Positions 1 to 8,649 of a stretch of DNA of 64,000 bases are shown piece by piece. The notes beneath the pieces are model-generated. The model searched no databases. It worked only from the letters and a program-made list of their open reading frames with translations, and was not told the DNA's origin. A program made the position numbers and the translations under genes. Numbering within the stretch: position 1 is the first letter of the stretch; each line of letters opens with the position of its first letter. This DNA comes from Acetobacteraceae bacterium (GTDB taxonomy: Bacteria; Pseudomonadota; Alphaproteobacteria; Acetobacterales; Acetobacteraceae): the NCBI GenBank assembly GCA_003506895.1, contig DNXO01000026.1:27280-91279 (forward strand), written 5' to 3'.

Positions 1-2
1 CG

Positions 3-1115
3 ATCGCCCGAGCGCTTGGGGCCGGCCGGAAGGATGATGCTTCGAATCTGGTCTGGCATGCGCTGGTCATCAACGGTCTGCTGGGCCTGATCTGCTCGGT
101 CGGGGTACTGCTGTATGGCGAGTCGCTGTATGTCGCACTCGGCGGCAAGGGCGGATCGCTGCGCGCCGCACTGGACTATTCCAATATCATCTATGCCGGG
201 GCGATCCTGCTCTGGGCGATGAACGCCCTGTCCAGCGCGATCCGCGGCACCGGCAACATGCTTTTGCCCGCCGTTGTCGTGTGCGGAGGAGCGTTGCTGC
301 TGATCCCGATCTCCCCGGCGTTGATCTTCGGCTGGGGTCCGTTCCCGCGCATGGGCGTTGCCGGCGGCGCGACCGCACTGGTCGGCTACTACGTTCTGGG
401 GATCGTGCTGCAAGGCATCTATCTGTTCGGCGGTCGCTCTGTCCTGAGGCCCCGGCTGGTTGGCATGAAGCTGAAGGCTCGGCTGTTTGGTGCGATCCTG
501 AAGGTGGGTGGGATCGCGTCGTTGAGCTCGATCCAAACCAACCTCGCGATCATGGTGACCACCGGCATGGTGGGCAGCTTCGGCCCCGCCGCGCTGGCCG
601 GGTTCGGCACGGGGTCCCGGCTGGAATACCTGATGGTACCGATCGCGTTCGGCGTCGGCGGGCCGCTGGTCGCCATCGTCGGCACCAATATCGGCGCGGG
701 GCAGAGGCAGCGGGCGCTGCGGGCGGCCTGGATCGGGGCCGCGATCGGCTTCGGGATCACCGAGACGATCGGCCTGCTGGCCGCGGCGTTTCCAGTGGCG
801 TGGCTGTCGCTGTTCGATACGGACCCGGCGATGCTGGCGACGGGGACACAGTATCTGCGCGTGGTGGGACCGTTCTACGGGTTCTTTGGATTGGGACTGG
901 TGCTGTATTTCGCGTCCCAGGGCGCCGGGCGGATGGCGTGGCCGGTGACGGCGCAGTTCCTGCGGCTGGTGGTGGCGGCCGGCGGGAGTGCGATCGCGCT
1001 CCGTCTGGGCGGCGGGCTGGTTTCGGTGTTCGCGATGATCGGCATCGCTCTGGCAGTGTTCGGGCTGGGGGTTACGGCATCGATCGCTGGCGGTGCGTGG
1101 TCTGCGGGGAAATAG
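3..1115 (+). CDS. MATE family efflux transporter, C-terminal part (5' end outside window)
   Basis: The reading frame is open from the first bases of the window, so the true start lies upstream; about 370 residues are visible of roughly 450 usual for the family. It is strongly hydrophobic with repeated membrane segments. The MATE hallmark is visible as GFGTGSRLEYL followed by a GTNIGAGQ-like segment and a basic RQRALRAA loop, which in the family marks the second six-helix half. MATE proteins exchange cations for drugs or other organic compounds across the inner membrane; the substrate cannot be told from sequence. No gene follows closely on the same strand. Confidence 0.85.
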   Translation: MARALGAGRKDDASNLVWHALVINGLLGLICSVGVLLYGESLYVALGGKGGSLRAALDYSNIIYAGAILLWAMNALSSAIRGTGNMLLPAVVVCGGALLLIPISPALIFGWGPFPRMGVAGGATALVGYYVLGIVLQGIYLFGGRSVLRPRLVGMKLKARLFGAILKVGGIASLSSIQTNLAIMVTTGMVGSFGPAALAGFGTGSRLEYLMVPIAFGVGGPLVAIVGTNIGAGQRQRALRAAWIGAAIGFGITETIGLLAAAFPVAWLSLFDTDPAMLATGTQYLRVVGPFYGFFGLGLVLYFASQGAGRMAWPVTAQFLRLVVAAGGSAIALRLGGGLVSVFAMIGIALAVFGLGVTASIAGGAWSAGK

Positions 1116-1156
1116 AGCGTACCGTCTGACGCGGGTCGGTTGCAGATCGGAAATCG

Positions 1157-1177
1157 CGCGATGAAACAAAGTGTTAG
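1157..1177 (+). repeat. Dispersed 21-bp intergenic element, copy 1
   Basis: This copy differs at one position from 38582..38602; both contain AAACAAAGTGTTAG preceded by CGCGAT. It lies in the 216-bp gap after the MATE gene. Two copies in separate intergenic gaps on the same strand suggest a dispersed element family, but the role is unknown. Confidence 0.55.
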
Positions 1178-1304
1178 TACATAACCTAAAATCCGGGCTG
1201 CATTTACCTCCCGTTAACCCGCCGGGGTCATCATCCAGCTTATGATCAAGACGCAAGCGATATCCAGGTCCATGAAAATCACTGGACAAAGAAGAGAATT
1301 TGAT

Positions 1305-1319
1305 TATCATCTGGTGATA
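1305..1319 (+). promoter_or_regulatory. Short palindrome just before the toxin gene
   Basis: TATCA and TGATA flank five bases and lie 12 bp before the ATG of the TumE-like gene. Toxin-antitoxin operons are usually autorepressed by the DNA-binding antitoxin at such a site. The arms are only 5 bp, so this is a suggestion. The rest of the 1116..1331 gap shows nothing beyond the repeat at 1157. Confidence 0.35.
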
Positions 1320-1331
1320 GGATAGGCATTG

Positions 1332-1742
1332 ATGCCTGCTTCTGAAGACTACACGCTGGAGTTCCTGCTTGCGTTCGATGGCCGTATCCATTGCCTCGGG
1401 CAGGGTCACTGGCTGAAATTCGAAATCAGGCGGACACCGCCAACACCGGAACGGCCTCATGGTTTGCGCTATTCGTTTACACTGCATGATCGAACCGGAC
1501 GGCGGCTGCTTGGTTTCGACAATGCCCATCGGGTAGCGCCCCACGGCTCCCGCTTCCAACGGTCAGACACAACGCATGACCATTGGCACCGGACCGGCGG
1601 CGACGAAGGACGACCCTATCGCTTCACCACCGCGGAACAATTGCTGGTGGATTTTGAGGCGGCGGTCGAAAAATGCCTCGCGGAACGGGGCACGGACATC
1701 GGAACGACCGGCGATACCGCCGTGGCGGAATGGAGATCGTGA
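1332..1742 (+). CDS. TumE-like toxin of a type II-like toxin-antitoxin pair
   Basis: A 136-residue protein without signal or membrane segments. The pattern (a beta-rich start with LKFEIR, then YSFTLHDRTGRRLLGFDNAH, then a histidine-rich HDHWHR segment and a C-terminal helix with LLVDFEAAVEKCL) resembles the DUF6516/TumE toxin family, small proteins encoded next to an HTH antitoxin. The ATG at 1332 is preferred; an in-frame TTG sits directly before it at 1329. The gene ends in TGATG, shared with the next start, so the two are translationally coupled. The family match is by eye. The toxin lies upstream of the antitoxin, the reverse of most type II pairs. Confidence 0.6.
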   Translation: MPASEDYTLEFLLAFDGRIHCLGQGHWLKFEIRRTPPTPERPHGLRYSFTLHDRTGRRLLGFDNAHRVAPHGSRFQRSDTTHDHWHRTGGDEGRPYRFTTAEQLLVDFEAAVEKCLAERGTDIGTTGDTAVAEWRS

Positions 1743-2122
1743 TGAAGATACAGTCCATGAAGGACTTGATGGCCGAGATGAAGGCCGTCGCGCGCGGTGA
1801 AATCCCCGCCCCCCCGGATGCGGGGCTGCCCAGCGTCGAATCGGCCGAAGTACTGTTGCGGCTTCTAACAGCGGATAACCGAAGCCTGTTGCGAACGATC
1901 CGGGATGCGAAGCCGCAATCGGTCGCCGCGCTGGCGCGTCTTACAAACCGGGCGGAACCGAATTTGCTGCGCACACTGGGCAAAATGGAGGCGTTTGGGC
2001 TGTTGGAGATGCGAACCGTTGATCGCCGGCGGGTGCCAACGGTGGTGGTTGAGATGCTTCATGTCGAAATCGACCCGTTCGCGATGGCGGACCGGATCGA
2101 GACTCGGCCGGCACAGGCGTGA
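1742..2122 (+). CDS. TumA-like HTH antitoxin / DNA-binding protein
   Basis: A 126-residue soluble protein beginning at the ATG that overlaps the toxin stop by one base; an alternative ATG is at 1730. The middle contains a winged-helix-like pattern, SVAALARLTNRAEPNLLRTL, followed by KMEAFGLLEM and a beta hairpin. This is typical of the MarR/HVO_A0114-like predicted DNA-binding proteins that accompany TumE. It would neutralise the upstream toxin and repress the operon. The pairing supports both calls; neither is certain alone. Confidence 0.6.
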   Translation: MKIQSMKDLMAEMKAVARGEIPAPPDAGLPSVESAEVLLRLLTADNRSLLRTIRDAKPQSVAALARLTNRAEPNLLRTLGKMEAFGLLEMRTVDRRRVPTVVVEMLHVEIDPFAMADRIETRPAQA

Positions 2123-2215
2123 CGGCACACCTGACGCCGCGCCGCTAATCCAATCTCGCTCCCTCGCGATTTCGTGCGATAAGACCTGCCTCCACACGGC
2201 AAGGGTCGCCCGCGC

Positions 2216-3535
2216 ATGCGTATTTCGGTCTTCGGTATCGGTTATGTCGGCGTCGTGTCCTGCGGCTGCCTCGCGGAACTGGGGCATGAGATCGTCGGCG
2301 TCGATGTGTCCCCCGCCAAGATCGCGATGCTCGCATCCGGCCGGTCCCCGATCGTCGAGGACGCCATCGACTCGCTGATCGCCGGCGCCGTCCAGCAAGG
2401 CCGGCTGACCGCGACCGATGATGTCGCCGCGGCGGTTCATGGCACAGACGTCTCGTTCATATCCGTCGGCACCCCCAGCGCCGCCGACGGCAGCGTGGCG
2501 CTCGGCTATGTGGACGGCGTCATCAGGCAGATTGGCGCCGCGGTCCGCGCCAAGACCGGCCGCCCGCACACCGTCGTCATGCGCTCCACCGTGCCGCCCG
2601 GCACGGCCGAGGACCGGATCATCCCGCTGCTGGAGGATGCCAGCGGCCGCCGGTTGGGCGAGGGCGTGTTCTACTACAGCAACCCGGAATTCCTGCGCGA
2701 GGGGTCCTCGGTCCGCGATTTCCGCTCCCCCCCGTTCACCCTGATCGGCGCCCCGGTGGGCGATGACGCCACGATCCTGCGCGAAATATACGCCGCCATC
2801 GACGCCCCCGTGCATGTCGCCCCGATCCGCGTGGCCGAGAGCGTCAAGCACATCTCCAACGTCTTTCACGCGGTGAAGCTGACCTTCGCCAACGAGGCCG
2901 GCGCCATCCTCGCCGCCCACGGTGTCGATGCCAGGGAGGCGCTGCGGCTGCTGTGCGAGGACCGGGTGCTGAACATCTCCCCCGCCTATCTGCGGCCGGG
3001 ATTCGCGTTCGGCGGATCGTGCCTGCCGAAGGACGTGCGCAGCTTCCTGTCGCTGGCCGACCAGAAAAACCTGTCCGCGCCGATGCTGAAGAACCTGCTG
3101 CCAGCCAACCACGCGATCATCGACCGCACGTTTCAGGCCGTCGCCCGCCACGGCCGCCAACCCGTCGCGCTGTTCGGCCTGGCATTCAAGCAGGGCACCG
3201 ACGACCTGCGCGAATCCCCGTTCGTGCTGCTGGCCGAGAAGCTGCTGGGCAAGGGCTACGATCTGCGCATCTACGACCGCTTCGTCCAGGTGGCGACGCT
3301 GATGGGCTCGAATAGAGCCTATATTGACCAGGAAATCCCGCACCTGGAGCGGCTGATGGTCGTCAGCCCCGAGGCCGCCCTGTCCGGCACCAAGGTGGCC
3401 ATCATCGGGCACATCGCGCCCGAGGATCGGCCGGCCTTGCTGGCCGCGCTGAAGAACCACGTGGTGATCGACCTCGCTGGCATTGCCGATGTGCGGGCCC
3501 ATCCCGGAATCGCCTATGAGGGCCTGTGCTGGTGA
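2216..3535 (+). CDS. algD: GDP-mannose 6-dehydrogenase (UDP-glucose/GDP-mannose dehydrogenase family)
   Basis: A 439-residue enzyme that oxidises a nucleotide sugar C6 alcohol to the uronic acid with two NAD+. The N-terminal dinucleotide motif is FGIGYVG (residues 6-12), substrate-binding Lys/Asn are in VKHISNVFHA (about 211-215), and the catalytic cysteine is Cys269 in FGGSCLPKD. Overall wording, including RPGFAFGGSCLPKDVR and an EGLCW terminus, is closer to AlgD-type GDP-mannose dehydrogenases than to UDP-glucose dehydrogenases. It overlaps the next glycosyltransferase by a GTGA junction, so the two probably act in one exopolysaccharide pathway. No alginate polymerase or other alg gene is in the window. 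The substrate is inferred. Confidence 0.8.
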   Translation: MRISVFGIGYVGVVSCGCLAELGHEIVGVDVSPAKIAMLASGRSPIVEDAIDSLIAGAVQQGRLTATDDVAAAVHGTDVSFISVGTPSAADGSVALGYVDGVIRQIGAAVRAKTGRPHTVVMRSTVPPGTAEDRIIPLLEDASGRRLGEGVFYYSNPEFLREGSSVRDFRSPPFTLIGAPVGDDATILREIYAAIDAPVHVAPIRVAESVKHISNVFHAVKLTFANEAGAILAAHGVDAREALRLLCEDRVLNISPAYLRPGFAFGGSCLPKDVRSFLSLADQKNLSAPMLKNLLPANHAIIDRTFQAVARHGRQPVALFGLAFKQGTDDLRESPFVLLAEKLLGKGYDLRIYDRFVQVATLMGSNRAYIDQEIPHLERLMVVSPEAALSGTKVAIIGHIAPEDRPALLAALKNHVVIDLAGIADVRAHPGIAYEGLCW

Positions 3536-4746
3536 GGCGCCCAAGGCTGCTGTTCGTCAGCCCGCGCTTTCTGTTTCCGATGGACCAGGGTGGCAAAATC
3601 CGCACCGGGAACACCCTGCGCGGCATGAAGGGCGGCGCATTCGACATCACGCTTGTGTCCCCCGCCCCCGCCGACCATGCTCGGTATGGCAAGGACATCG
3701 AAGCGGCCTGCGACCGGTTTGTGCCGTGGCCGGAACAGCCGCGATCCCGCATCCGGCGCGTGCTGGCGTTGGCGAGCCGGCTGCCCGTCGCAGCGGCCAC
3801 CGACCGCTCCGCCGCCGGCAGCGCCGTGGTGAAGCAGGCACTGGCCGACAAGCCCGACGTCGTGGTGGTCGATTTCCCCCATGCCGATGTGCTGATGCCG
3901 CCGCGTATCGACGCCGCCACGGTGATGTTCACCCATAACGTCGAGGCCGAGATTTTTGAGCGCCACGCCAAGCGTGAAACCGGAATCTGGGGCTTCGTCT
4001 GGGCCAACCAAAGCCGCAAGATGGCGCGTCTGGAGCAGGAAAGCCTGGCCCGATACGATTCGGTCGTTGCGGTTTCGGACCGTGACCGCGACGTGCTGGC
4101 CAAGCGCTATCGCCTGAAACTGGTGGAGGCGATCGACACCGGCGTCGATCTGGATTTCTTCGCGATGAACCCGCCGGACAGCGAACCCGATCCCGGCGGC
4201 GACGGCGGCACCCTGATCTTCACCGCCACCATGAGCTGGGCGGCTAATGTGGAGGGCATCCATTTCCTCCTGGATGAGGTCTGGCCTCGCTTGTTGGCGG
4301 TGCGGCCGCGGATGAAGGCGGTGATCATCGGCCGCAATCCGCCGGCTTCGCTGGCCGAAAAGGTCAAGGAGCGTGGCCTGAACGTCACCCTGACGGGGTT
4401 CGTGGACGACATCCGGCCCTATGTCGCGGGCGCCAATGTCTATGTCATCCCGCTGTTCGTCGGCAGCGGCACAAGGATCAAGGCGTTCGAGGCGATGGCC
4501 ATGGGCCGCCCCGTCGTCTCCACGACGCTGGGGATCGAAGGCCTGGACGTCACCGACGGAGAGAACTTCCTCCGCGCCAATGATGCGGACGCCTTTGCCC
4601 GGTCGATCCTGGGGTTGCTGGACGATGCCTCGCTGCGATCCCGCATCGCGACGGCCGCCCGCCACCTGATGGAGGAGCGGTTTTCCTGGTCGCGAGTCGC
4701 CGCACAGTTCGAGGCGATTTGCCTCCGCGTGCTGGAACGCCGCTAA
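3532..4746 (+). CDS. Glycosyltransferase family 4 protein
   Basis: About 404 residues with the GT-B fold pattern. The N-terminal FLFPMDQGGKIR resembles XrtA/PEP-CTERM-type and other EPS glycosyltransferases. The C-terminal half holds a GSGTRIKAFEAMAMGRP segment and a GIEGL segment, the nucleotide-sugar site of GT4 enzymes. The GTG at 3532 overlaps the dehydrogenase stop (GTGA); an in-frame GTG at 3526 is the alternative. It ends on TAA at 4744-4746, sharing bases with the stop of the convergent CoA-transferase. It probably transfers a sugar in exopolysaccharide synthesis; donor and acceptor are not readable. Confidence 0.8.
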   Translation: MRRPRLLFVSPRFLFPMDQGGKIRTGNTLRGMKGGAFDITLVSPAPADHARYGKDIEAACDRFVPWPEQPRSRIRRVLALASRLPVAAATDRSAAGSAVVKQALADKPDVVVVDFPHADVLMPPRIDAATVMFTHNVEAEIFERHAKRETGIWGFVWANQSRKMARLEQESLARYDSVVAVSDRDRDVLAKRYRLKLVEAIDTGVDLDFFAMNPPDSEPDPGGDGGTLIFTATMSWAANVEGIHFLLDEVWPRLLAVRPRMKAVIIGRNPPASLAEKVKERGLNVTLTGFVDDIRPYVAGANVYVIPLFVGSGTRIKAFEAMAMGRPVVSTTLGIEGLDVTDGENFLRANDADAFARSILGLLDDASLRSRIATAARHLMEERFSWSRVAAQFEAICLRVLERR

Positions 4747-6146
4747 ACCGGCCACACCGGCGGGTGATAACCCAGCGGAACCGTCGGCTGCGTCCAATGC
4801 GGCGGCGATTCGGACAATGATACAACCGGGCCGAGGTGCTTAAGCCGGCCGGACGGGGTGTCACTGACCATCGACCAGCGGTCGATCTCCTCCGGCGCGA
4901 ACTCGGCCGGGACGTTTTGCAACGACGCCGCCGGAACCTCACCCAGATCGACAATCCATTTACCGACCTGGGCGAGGGAAATGCGGACCAGCCAGCTTCC
5001 GCCCTGCTCCGCGCGCCGCTTCAGGGCGACCATCGCGCCCGTCGCCATCAGGTAGCCGGTGCAGTAGTCGATCGCCGACAGCGGATAGAATTGCGGCCCC
5101 GGCGCGCTGCCGGGAAACACCTCGCCCTGTCTATGGGTCATGCCGCTGACGGACTGGATCACGGTGTCGAAGCCGCGGCGGGACGCCCAGGGTCCGGTGT
5201 GGCCGAACGCGCAAAGCGAGACATAGATCAGTCCGGGACGGATTGCTGTCAGTTCCTCGGGCGACAAGCCGCGCGCACCCAGCGTCCCGGGCCGGTATCC
5301 CTGGGAGAAGATGTCGGACTGGCGGACCAGACCACGCAGCGTGTCCACGTTGGATTGGTCCCGCAGATCTAGGTAGGTGGACATCTTGCCGTGACCGGTA
5401 TCCAGTTCCTGATACCCAAGGTTCGGCAGATGCGGCGCCGAGATCTTCATCACATGGGCGCCGTGCTCGGCCAAAGTCCGAGCGCAGGTGGGGCCGGCGA
5501 GGACGCGGGTCACGTCAACCACGCGGATACCGGACAATGGGCGGTCGCCCGCCGGTAGCGGTTCCGGATCGCTGTCGCCGATCTTCACGATCTCCATCAA
5601 CGGCAATGCGGCCACCGCCGCGGCCTGAGGGTGAATCGCCCATTCGGCGGCCGTTCGGACCATGCCGCCGGCGCCCTTGGCGGCGATGATGGCTTCCTCC
5701 AGATCGGAGGCATTCCATTTGGCCACCGCCTTGGTCACGGCATCGCGGCTTTCCTCGCAGCCCAGGACAGTCAGCGCGGCGGCGCGATGGTTCGGGAAGT
5801 TGGCATGGACGTAGCTCCAGCGGCCATCCTTTGTCGGGTAGAACCCCATGATCGAGTTCCGGCCGGCGGAGACCTCGCCGTCGCCGACCTTCAGGTAATG
5901 GCCGCTGCGCAGCGAGGCTGTTGCCTGACGCACATCGACACCGACGGACTGACGCCGGCCCGTGCGCTGCTGCCAAAGGTCGGACACCGCCAAGCCGGTC
6001 GCGGCCAAGGTCGCGGCGCCGGCGACACCGACACGGAACGGGGTTGGCAGGATCGGATCGGTGCCGTTGGTGAAGCGAACCGCGTCGGCCTGATCGACGG
6101 ACAGCCCCGTGGGCGGCAAAATGGTGCGTAGGGCCGCGTGCGGCAT
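4743..6146 (-). CDS. CaiB/BaiF family (class III) CoA-transferase, apparently permuted
   Basis: A 467-residue protein. The segment that opens ordinary class III CoA-transferases (IRVVDVTRVLAGPTCARTL, with AEHGAHVMKI) starts only at about residue 207. The matching catalytic-region pattern with a candidate aspartate is at SAIDYCTGYLMATGA (Asp360). Residues 30-200 instead resemble the usual C-terminal half (RVGVAGAATLAATGL, FYPTKDGRW, and AEWAIHP near 168-173). So the halves appear in reversed order or duplicated. The family moves CoA between carboxylic acids; substrates are unknown. It is convergent with the glycosyltransferase and has no operon partner. Confidence 0.75.
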   Translation of the reverse strand: MPHAALRTILPPTGLSVDQADAVRFTNGTDPILPTPFRVGVAGAATLAATGLAVSDLWQQRTGRRQSVGVDVRQATASLRSGHYLKVGDGEVSAGRNSIMGFYPTKDGRWSYVHANFPNHRAAALTVLGCEESRDAVTKAVAKWNASDLEEAIIAAKGAGGMVRTAAEWAIHPQAAAVAALPLMEIVKIGDSDPEPLPAGDRPLSGIRVVDVTRVLAGPTCARTLAEHGAHVMKISAPHLPNLGYQELDTGHGKMSTYLDLRDQSNVDTLRGLVRQSDIFSQGYRPGTLGARGLSPEELTAIRPGLIYVSLCAFGHTGPWASRRGFDTVIQSVSGMTHRQGEVFPGSAPGPQFYPLSAIDYCTGYLMATGAMVALKRRAEQGGSWLVRISLAQVGKWIVDLGEVPAASLQNVPAEFAPEEIDRWSMVSDTPSGRLKHLGPVVSLSESPPHWTQPTVPLGYHPPVWPV

Positions 6147-6202
6147 GGTCGTTCCCCGGACATGGACGTTGGCGCGAGCATGCCCCAGTCCGGATTATCC
6201 AG

Positions 6203-6835
6203 CTAGGCGACGACCTGAAGCGGTAGCGCTTCAGTTGGTGCGGCGACGTGCAGGTTCACCACGATGGGGCGATGGTCGGAGGATTCCCGCAGCAGCGCGT
6301 GGGCGCCTAGACACGCCACCCCGCGGATCAGGCAGCGGTCGATTCGCAGTGGCACGACATCGCCGGCGATATGGGTGTGCTCGCGCGGCCCTACATCGCG
6401 GAAGCCCGGCAACAGGGCCGGGCCAATCAGGTTGTAATCGCCCACCACGGCCGATCGGAACGGCAATACCCTGGCAATCCGGCGAAGTTGGCGGCGATTC
6501 AGGATCTGGCCGTGCGAGAGGTGAACATTGGCCACGGCGATCGCGCCGAAATCGATGATCTGACACACCCGGTTGAACATCGCGCCATTCTGAAGCGGAA
6601 GCACCGCCGGCGTGCTGGGAAACGGCACCGGACTCCAGACCGCGAGACCATGGATACGGCCGGGAAGCAGATTACGCTGATAGTGGCCGCCGACACGCGT
6701 TGTCAGGCCGTCCATCTCCTGCGTTGCCTCCTGCATCAGGAGCAGATCGGGATCCTCCCGCCGGATGAGGCGGACGACATCGTCAAGAGAGGCCCCGGTC
6801 AGGCGGAGCAGGTTCCAACTGATGAGTTTGATCAT
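6203..6835 (-). CDS. Endonuclease/exonuclease/phosphatase (EEP) family protein
   Basis: About 210 residues. EEP-fold signature pieces occur in order: ISWNL at the start, LLMQEAT with the metal-binding Glu, VHLSHG, GDYNL, and the terminal SSDHRPIVV with the catalytic Asp-His. I chose the ATG at 6835 because the fold normally begins at IKLISWN; a start at 6889 would add 18 residues without family support. Members are metal-dependent phosphodiesterases or nucleases. Proteins of this size often sit beside cardiolipin synthase, as here (cls lies immediately upstream on the same strand). Substrate unknown. Confidence 0.75.
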   Translation of the reverse strand: MIKLISWNLLRLTGASLDDVVRLIRREDPDLLLMQEATQEMDGLTTRVGGHYQRNLLPGRIHGLAVWSPVPFPSTPAVLPLQNGAMFNRVCQIIDFGAIAVANVHLSHGQILNRRQLRRIARVLPFRSAVVGDYNLIGPALLPGFRDVGPREHTHIAGDVVPLRIDRCLIRGVACLGAHALLRESSDHRPIVVNLHVAAPTEALPLQVVA

Positions 6836-6920
6836 TTCACTCAATAAATGGGGGATGTGGGCTACCTTGCACAAGAAAACTCCGTGCATGGCTGTTGTTT
6901 AGTTTGGTGGGGGTAACGGG

Positions 6921-8345
6921 TCACAGGTACGGCAACATCAGACGGGCGGCGGCATCGCGGATACGTTCGAAAAAAACCCGGTCATCAAGTTCGGCCTGTG
7001 TCAGCTCCGATCGGCGGACGGCTTCCATCAGCGATGTCAGGGCGGCCGCCAGATCGCCATCATAGACCTCCATGCAGAGTTCGAAGTTCAGCCGGAAGGA
7101 CCGCATGTCCCAGTTGGTGCTGCCAATCAGACACCATTCGTTGTCCACGACCATCATCTTCGAGTGATGAAACGGCGGAGGGCTGCGCCAGATGCGCACG
7201 CCACCGGCCAGAAGCGGACCGATATTGGCGCGCGTTCCCCAATCGACCAGCGGGTGATCGCTCTCCCCCGGAATAACCAGATTGACGGCCACGCCGCGCA
7301 TGGCGGCCAGGGAAAGCGCTGTAATCATGCGCTCATCCGGCAGGAAGTAGGGTGTCATGACCGCAATGCTCTTGCGCGCGCAGGTCACGGCCTGCAGGAC
7401 CGCGAACTCCACCTTCTCAATGTCCTCGTCCGGTCCTGAGTCGATCACGCGAGCCAGCGCGCCCGGCTGGGGGACGATCGGAGGCGACCATTTGTCGTCA
7501 TCCAGATCCTCATCGGTCACGAAGGCCCAATCCTGAACGAAGGCCTCGGAAAGCTGCGACACGACTGGACCGTCAATGCGGAAATGCAGGTCTTGCACGG
7601 GCTCTTTCGGACGCATCGCCATGACGTTCTTGTCGGCGATGTTCATCCCACCGGTAAAGCCGATCGTGCCATCAACGACCAGTATCTTTTTGTGGGAGCG
7701 CAGATTCGCGAATGGCATTCGCCACGGCAGGACGGAGTGCATGAACCGCGCGGCCTTCACGCCATGCCGCCGCAACCGATAATAGGTCGGCGACCTGATC
7801 CAGCCACCGCCAATTCCGTCGATCAGAACGCGAACCTCGACCCCGCGCGCCTGGGCCGCCACCAGCGCGACGATAAAGCGGCCACCCCATTCGTCGTCGT
7901 GGAAAATATAGGATGACAGGCCGACGCTGGCGTTCGCCGCCGCGATCGCCGCCAGCATGGGCGGATAGGCCTCGTCGCCATTCTGGTATATCTGGACCCT
8001 CGTCCCGGACCGCAGGGGCCGTTCGGTGATGCGACCCACGGCGTGCGCCAATTGATCCAGTTCGGTTTCGACACTTGCCGAATTCCCATTACCCGAACCA
8101 TCCGGGTCACCGTCTTGCGGGCGCATACGCCGAGCGCGACGCCTGACGCGGTTGACGCCGAACATCGCGTAGAGGGCGGCGCCAACGATGGGGGCGAACC
8201 AGACGAGGCCGATCCAGCCGACGGCGGACGCGACCTCTCGCTTGCGCAGCAGGATATGGATCGTGACACCGACGACAAGGACGAAGTCGGCGCTCAGTAA
8301 CGCGTCAGCATGGACGTACAGCAGACCCCGCCAGATATCGTTCAT
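6921..8345 (-). CDS. cls: Cardiolipin synthase (phospholipase D family)
   Basis: A 474-residue inner-membrane enzyme that joins phosphatidylglycerol molecules into cardiolipin and glycerol. Two hydrophobic segments occupy residues about 18-60, followed by a basic RRRARRMR loop. Two phospholipase D (HKD) motifs follow: SHKKILVVDGTIGFTGGMN and HHSKMMVVDNEWCLIGSTN. Length and order match ClsA-type synthases. The EEP-family hydrolase lies 85 bp downstream and may be co-transcribed. Confidence 0.9.
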   Translation of the reverse strand: MNDIWRGLLYVHADALLSADFVLVVGVTIHILLRKREVASAVGWIGLVWFAPIVGAALYAMFGVNRVRRRARRMRPQDGDPDGSGNGNSASVETELDQLAHAVGRITERPLRSGTRVQIYQNGDEAYPPMLAAIAAANASVGLSSYIFHDDEWGGRFIVALVAAQARGVEVRVLIDGIGGGWIRSPTYYRLRRHGVKAARFMHSVLPWRMPFANLRSHKKILVVDGTIGFTGGMNIADKNVMAMRPKEPVQDLHFRIDGPVVSQLSEAFVQDWAFVTDEDLDDDKWSPPIVPQPGALARVIDSGPDEDIEKVEFAVLQAVTCARKSIAVMTPYFLPDERMITALSLAAMRGVAVNLVIPGESDHPLVDWGTRANIGPLLAGGVRIWRSPPPFHHSKMMVVDNEWCLIGSTNWDMRSFRLNFELCMEVYDGDLAAALTSLMEAVRRSELTQAELDDRVFFERIRDAAARLMLPYL

Positions 8346-8601
8346 CGGGCGTGGGAAGGGGCTTCGGACGAAGCGTTCATCGGCTGGAGGTAGGTGATCC
8401 CGAGGCGGGAAGCAACCACGCTATGCAATCAAACGGCGGTCACCGCCTGACCGGCCCGACCGACGACCGGGCCTGAATCAGGTGCCTGGTGACCCAATGC
8501 ACCCAAGCGTGAGGTCAGGTGCTTCGGAATCGGGCAGCTAGTGGTCCGATCCCCACAGAAGCATCCTTGCGGTCGGGTGAATCGGCCCGCCAAATCAAGG
8601 A
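8346..8601. other. Non-coding gap between yajC and cls
   Basis: No credible gene on either strand. It contains the motif CTAGTGGTCCGATCC near 8537-8551, which shares its first seven bases with the inverted repeat at 8602..8649. Two loosely related AGGTGC-containing stretches occur near 8480 and 8520. The promoter of cls must lie here if cls is not read through from yajC. Confidence 0.4.
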
Positions 8602-8649
8602 CTAGTGGATAAAGTCCGGCGGCACCATCCGTCGGACTTTATCCACTAG
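8602..8649. repeat. Perfect 17-bp inverted repeat overlapping the yajC stop codon
   Basis: CTAGTGGATAAAGTCCG (8602-8618) and its exact complement (8633-8649) flank 14 bases. The yajC stop codon (8646-8648) lies inside the right arm. The stem is only moderately GC-rich and no T tract follows, so it is not a classic intrinsic terminator. It could be an mRNA 3'-end stabiliser, a Rho-related hairpin or a mobile palindromic element. Confidence 0.7.

Noticed and set aside
1865..3544. A 559-residue minus-strand reading frame opposite the dehydrogenase
   Set aside because: It mirrors the codons of algD and has low-complexity composition without domain signs; typical of GC-rich antisense frames.
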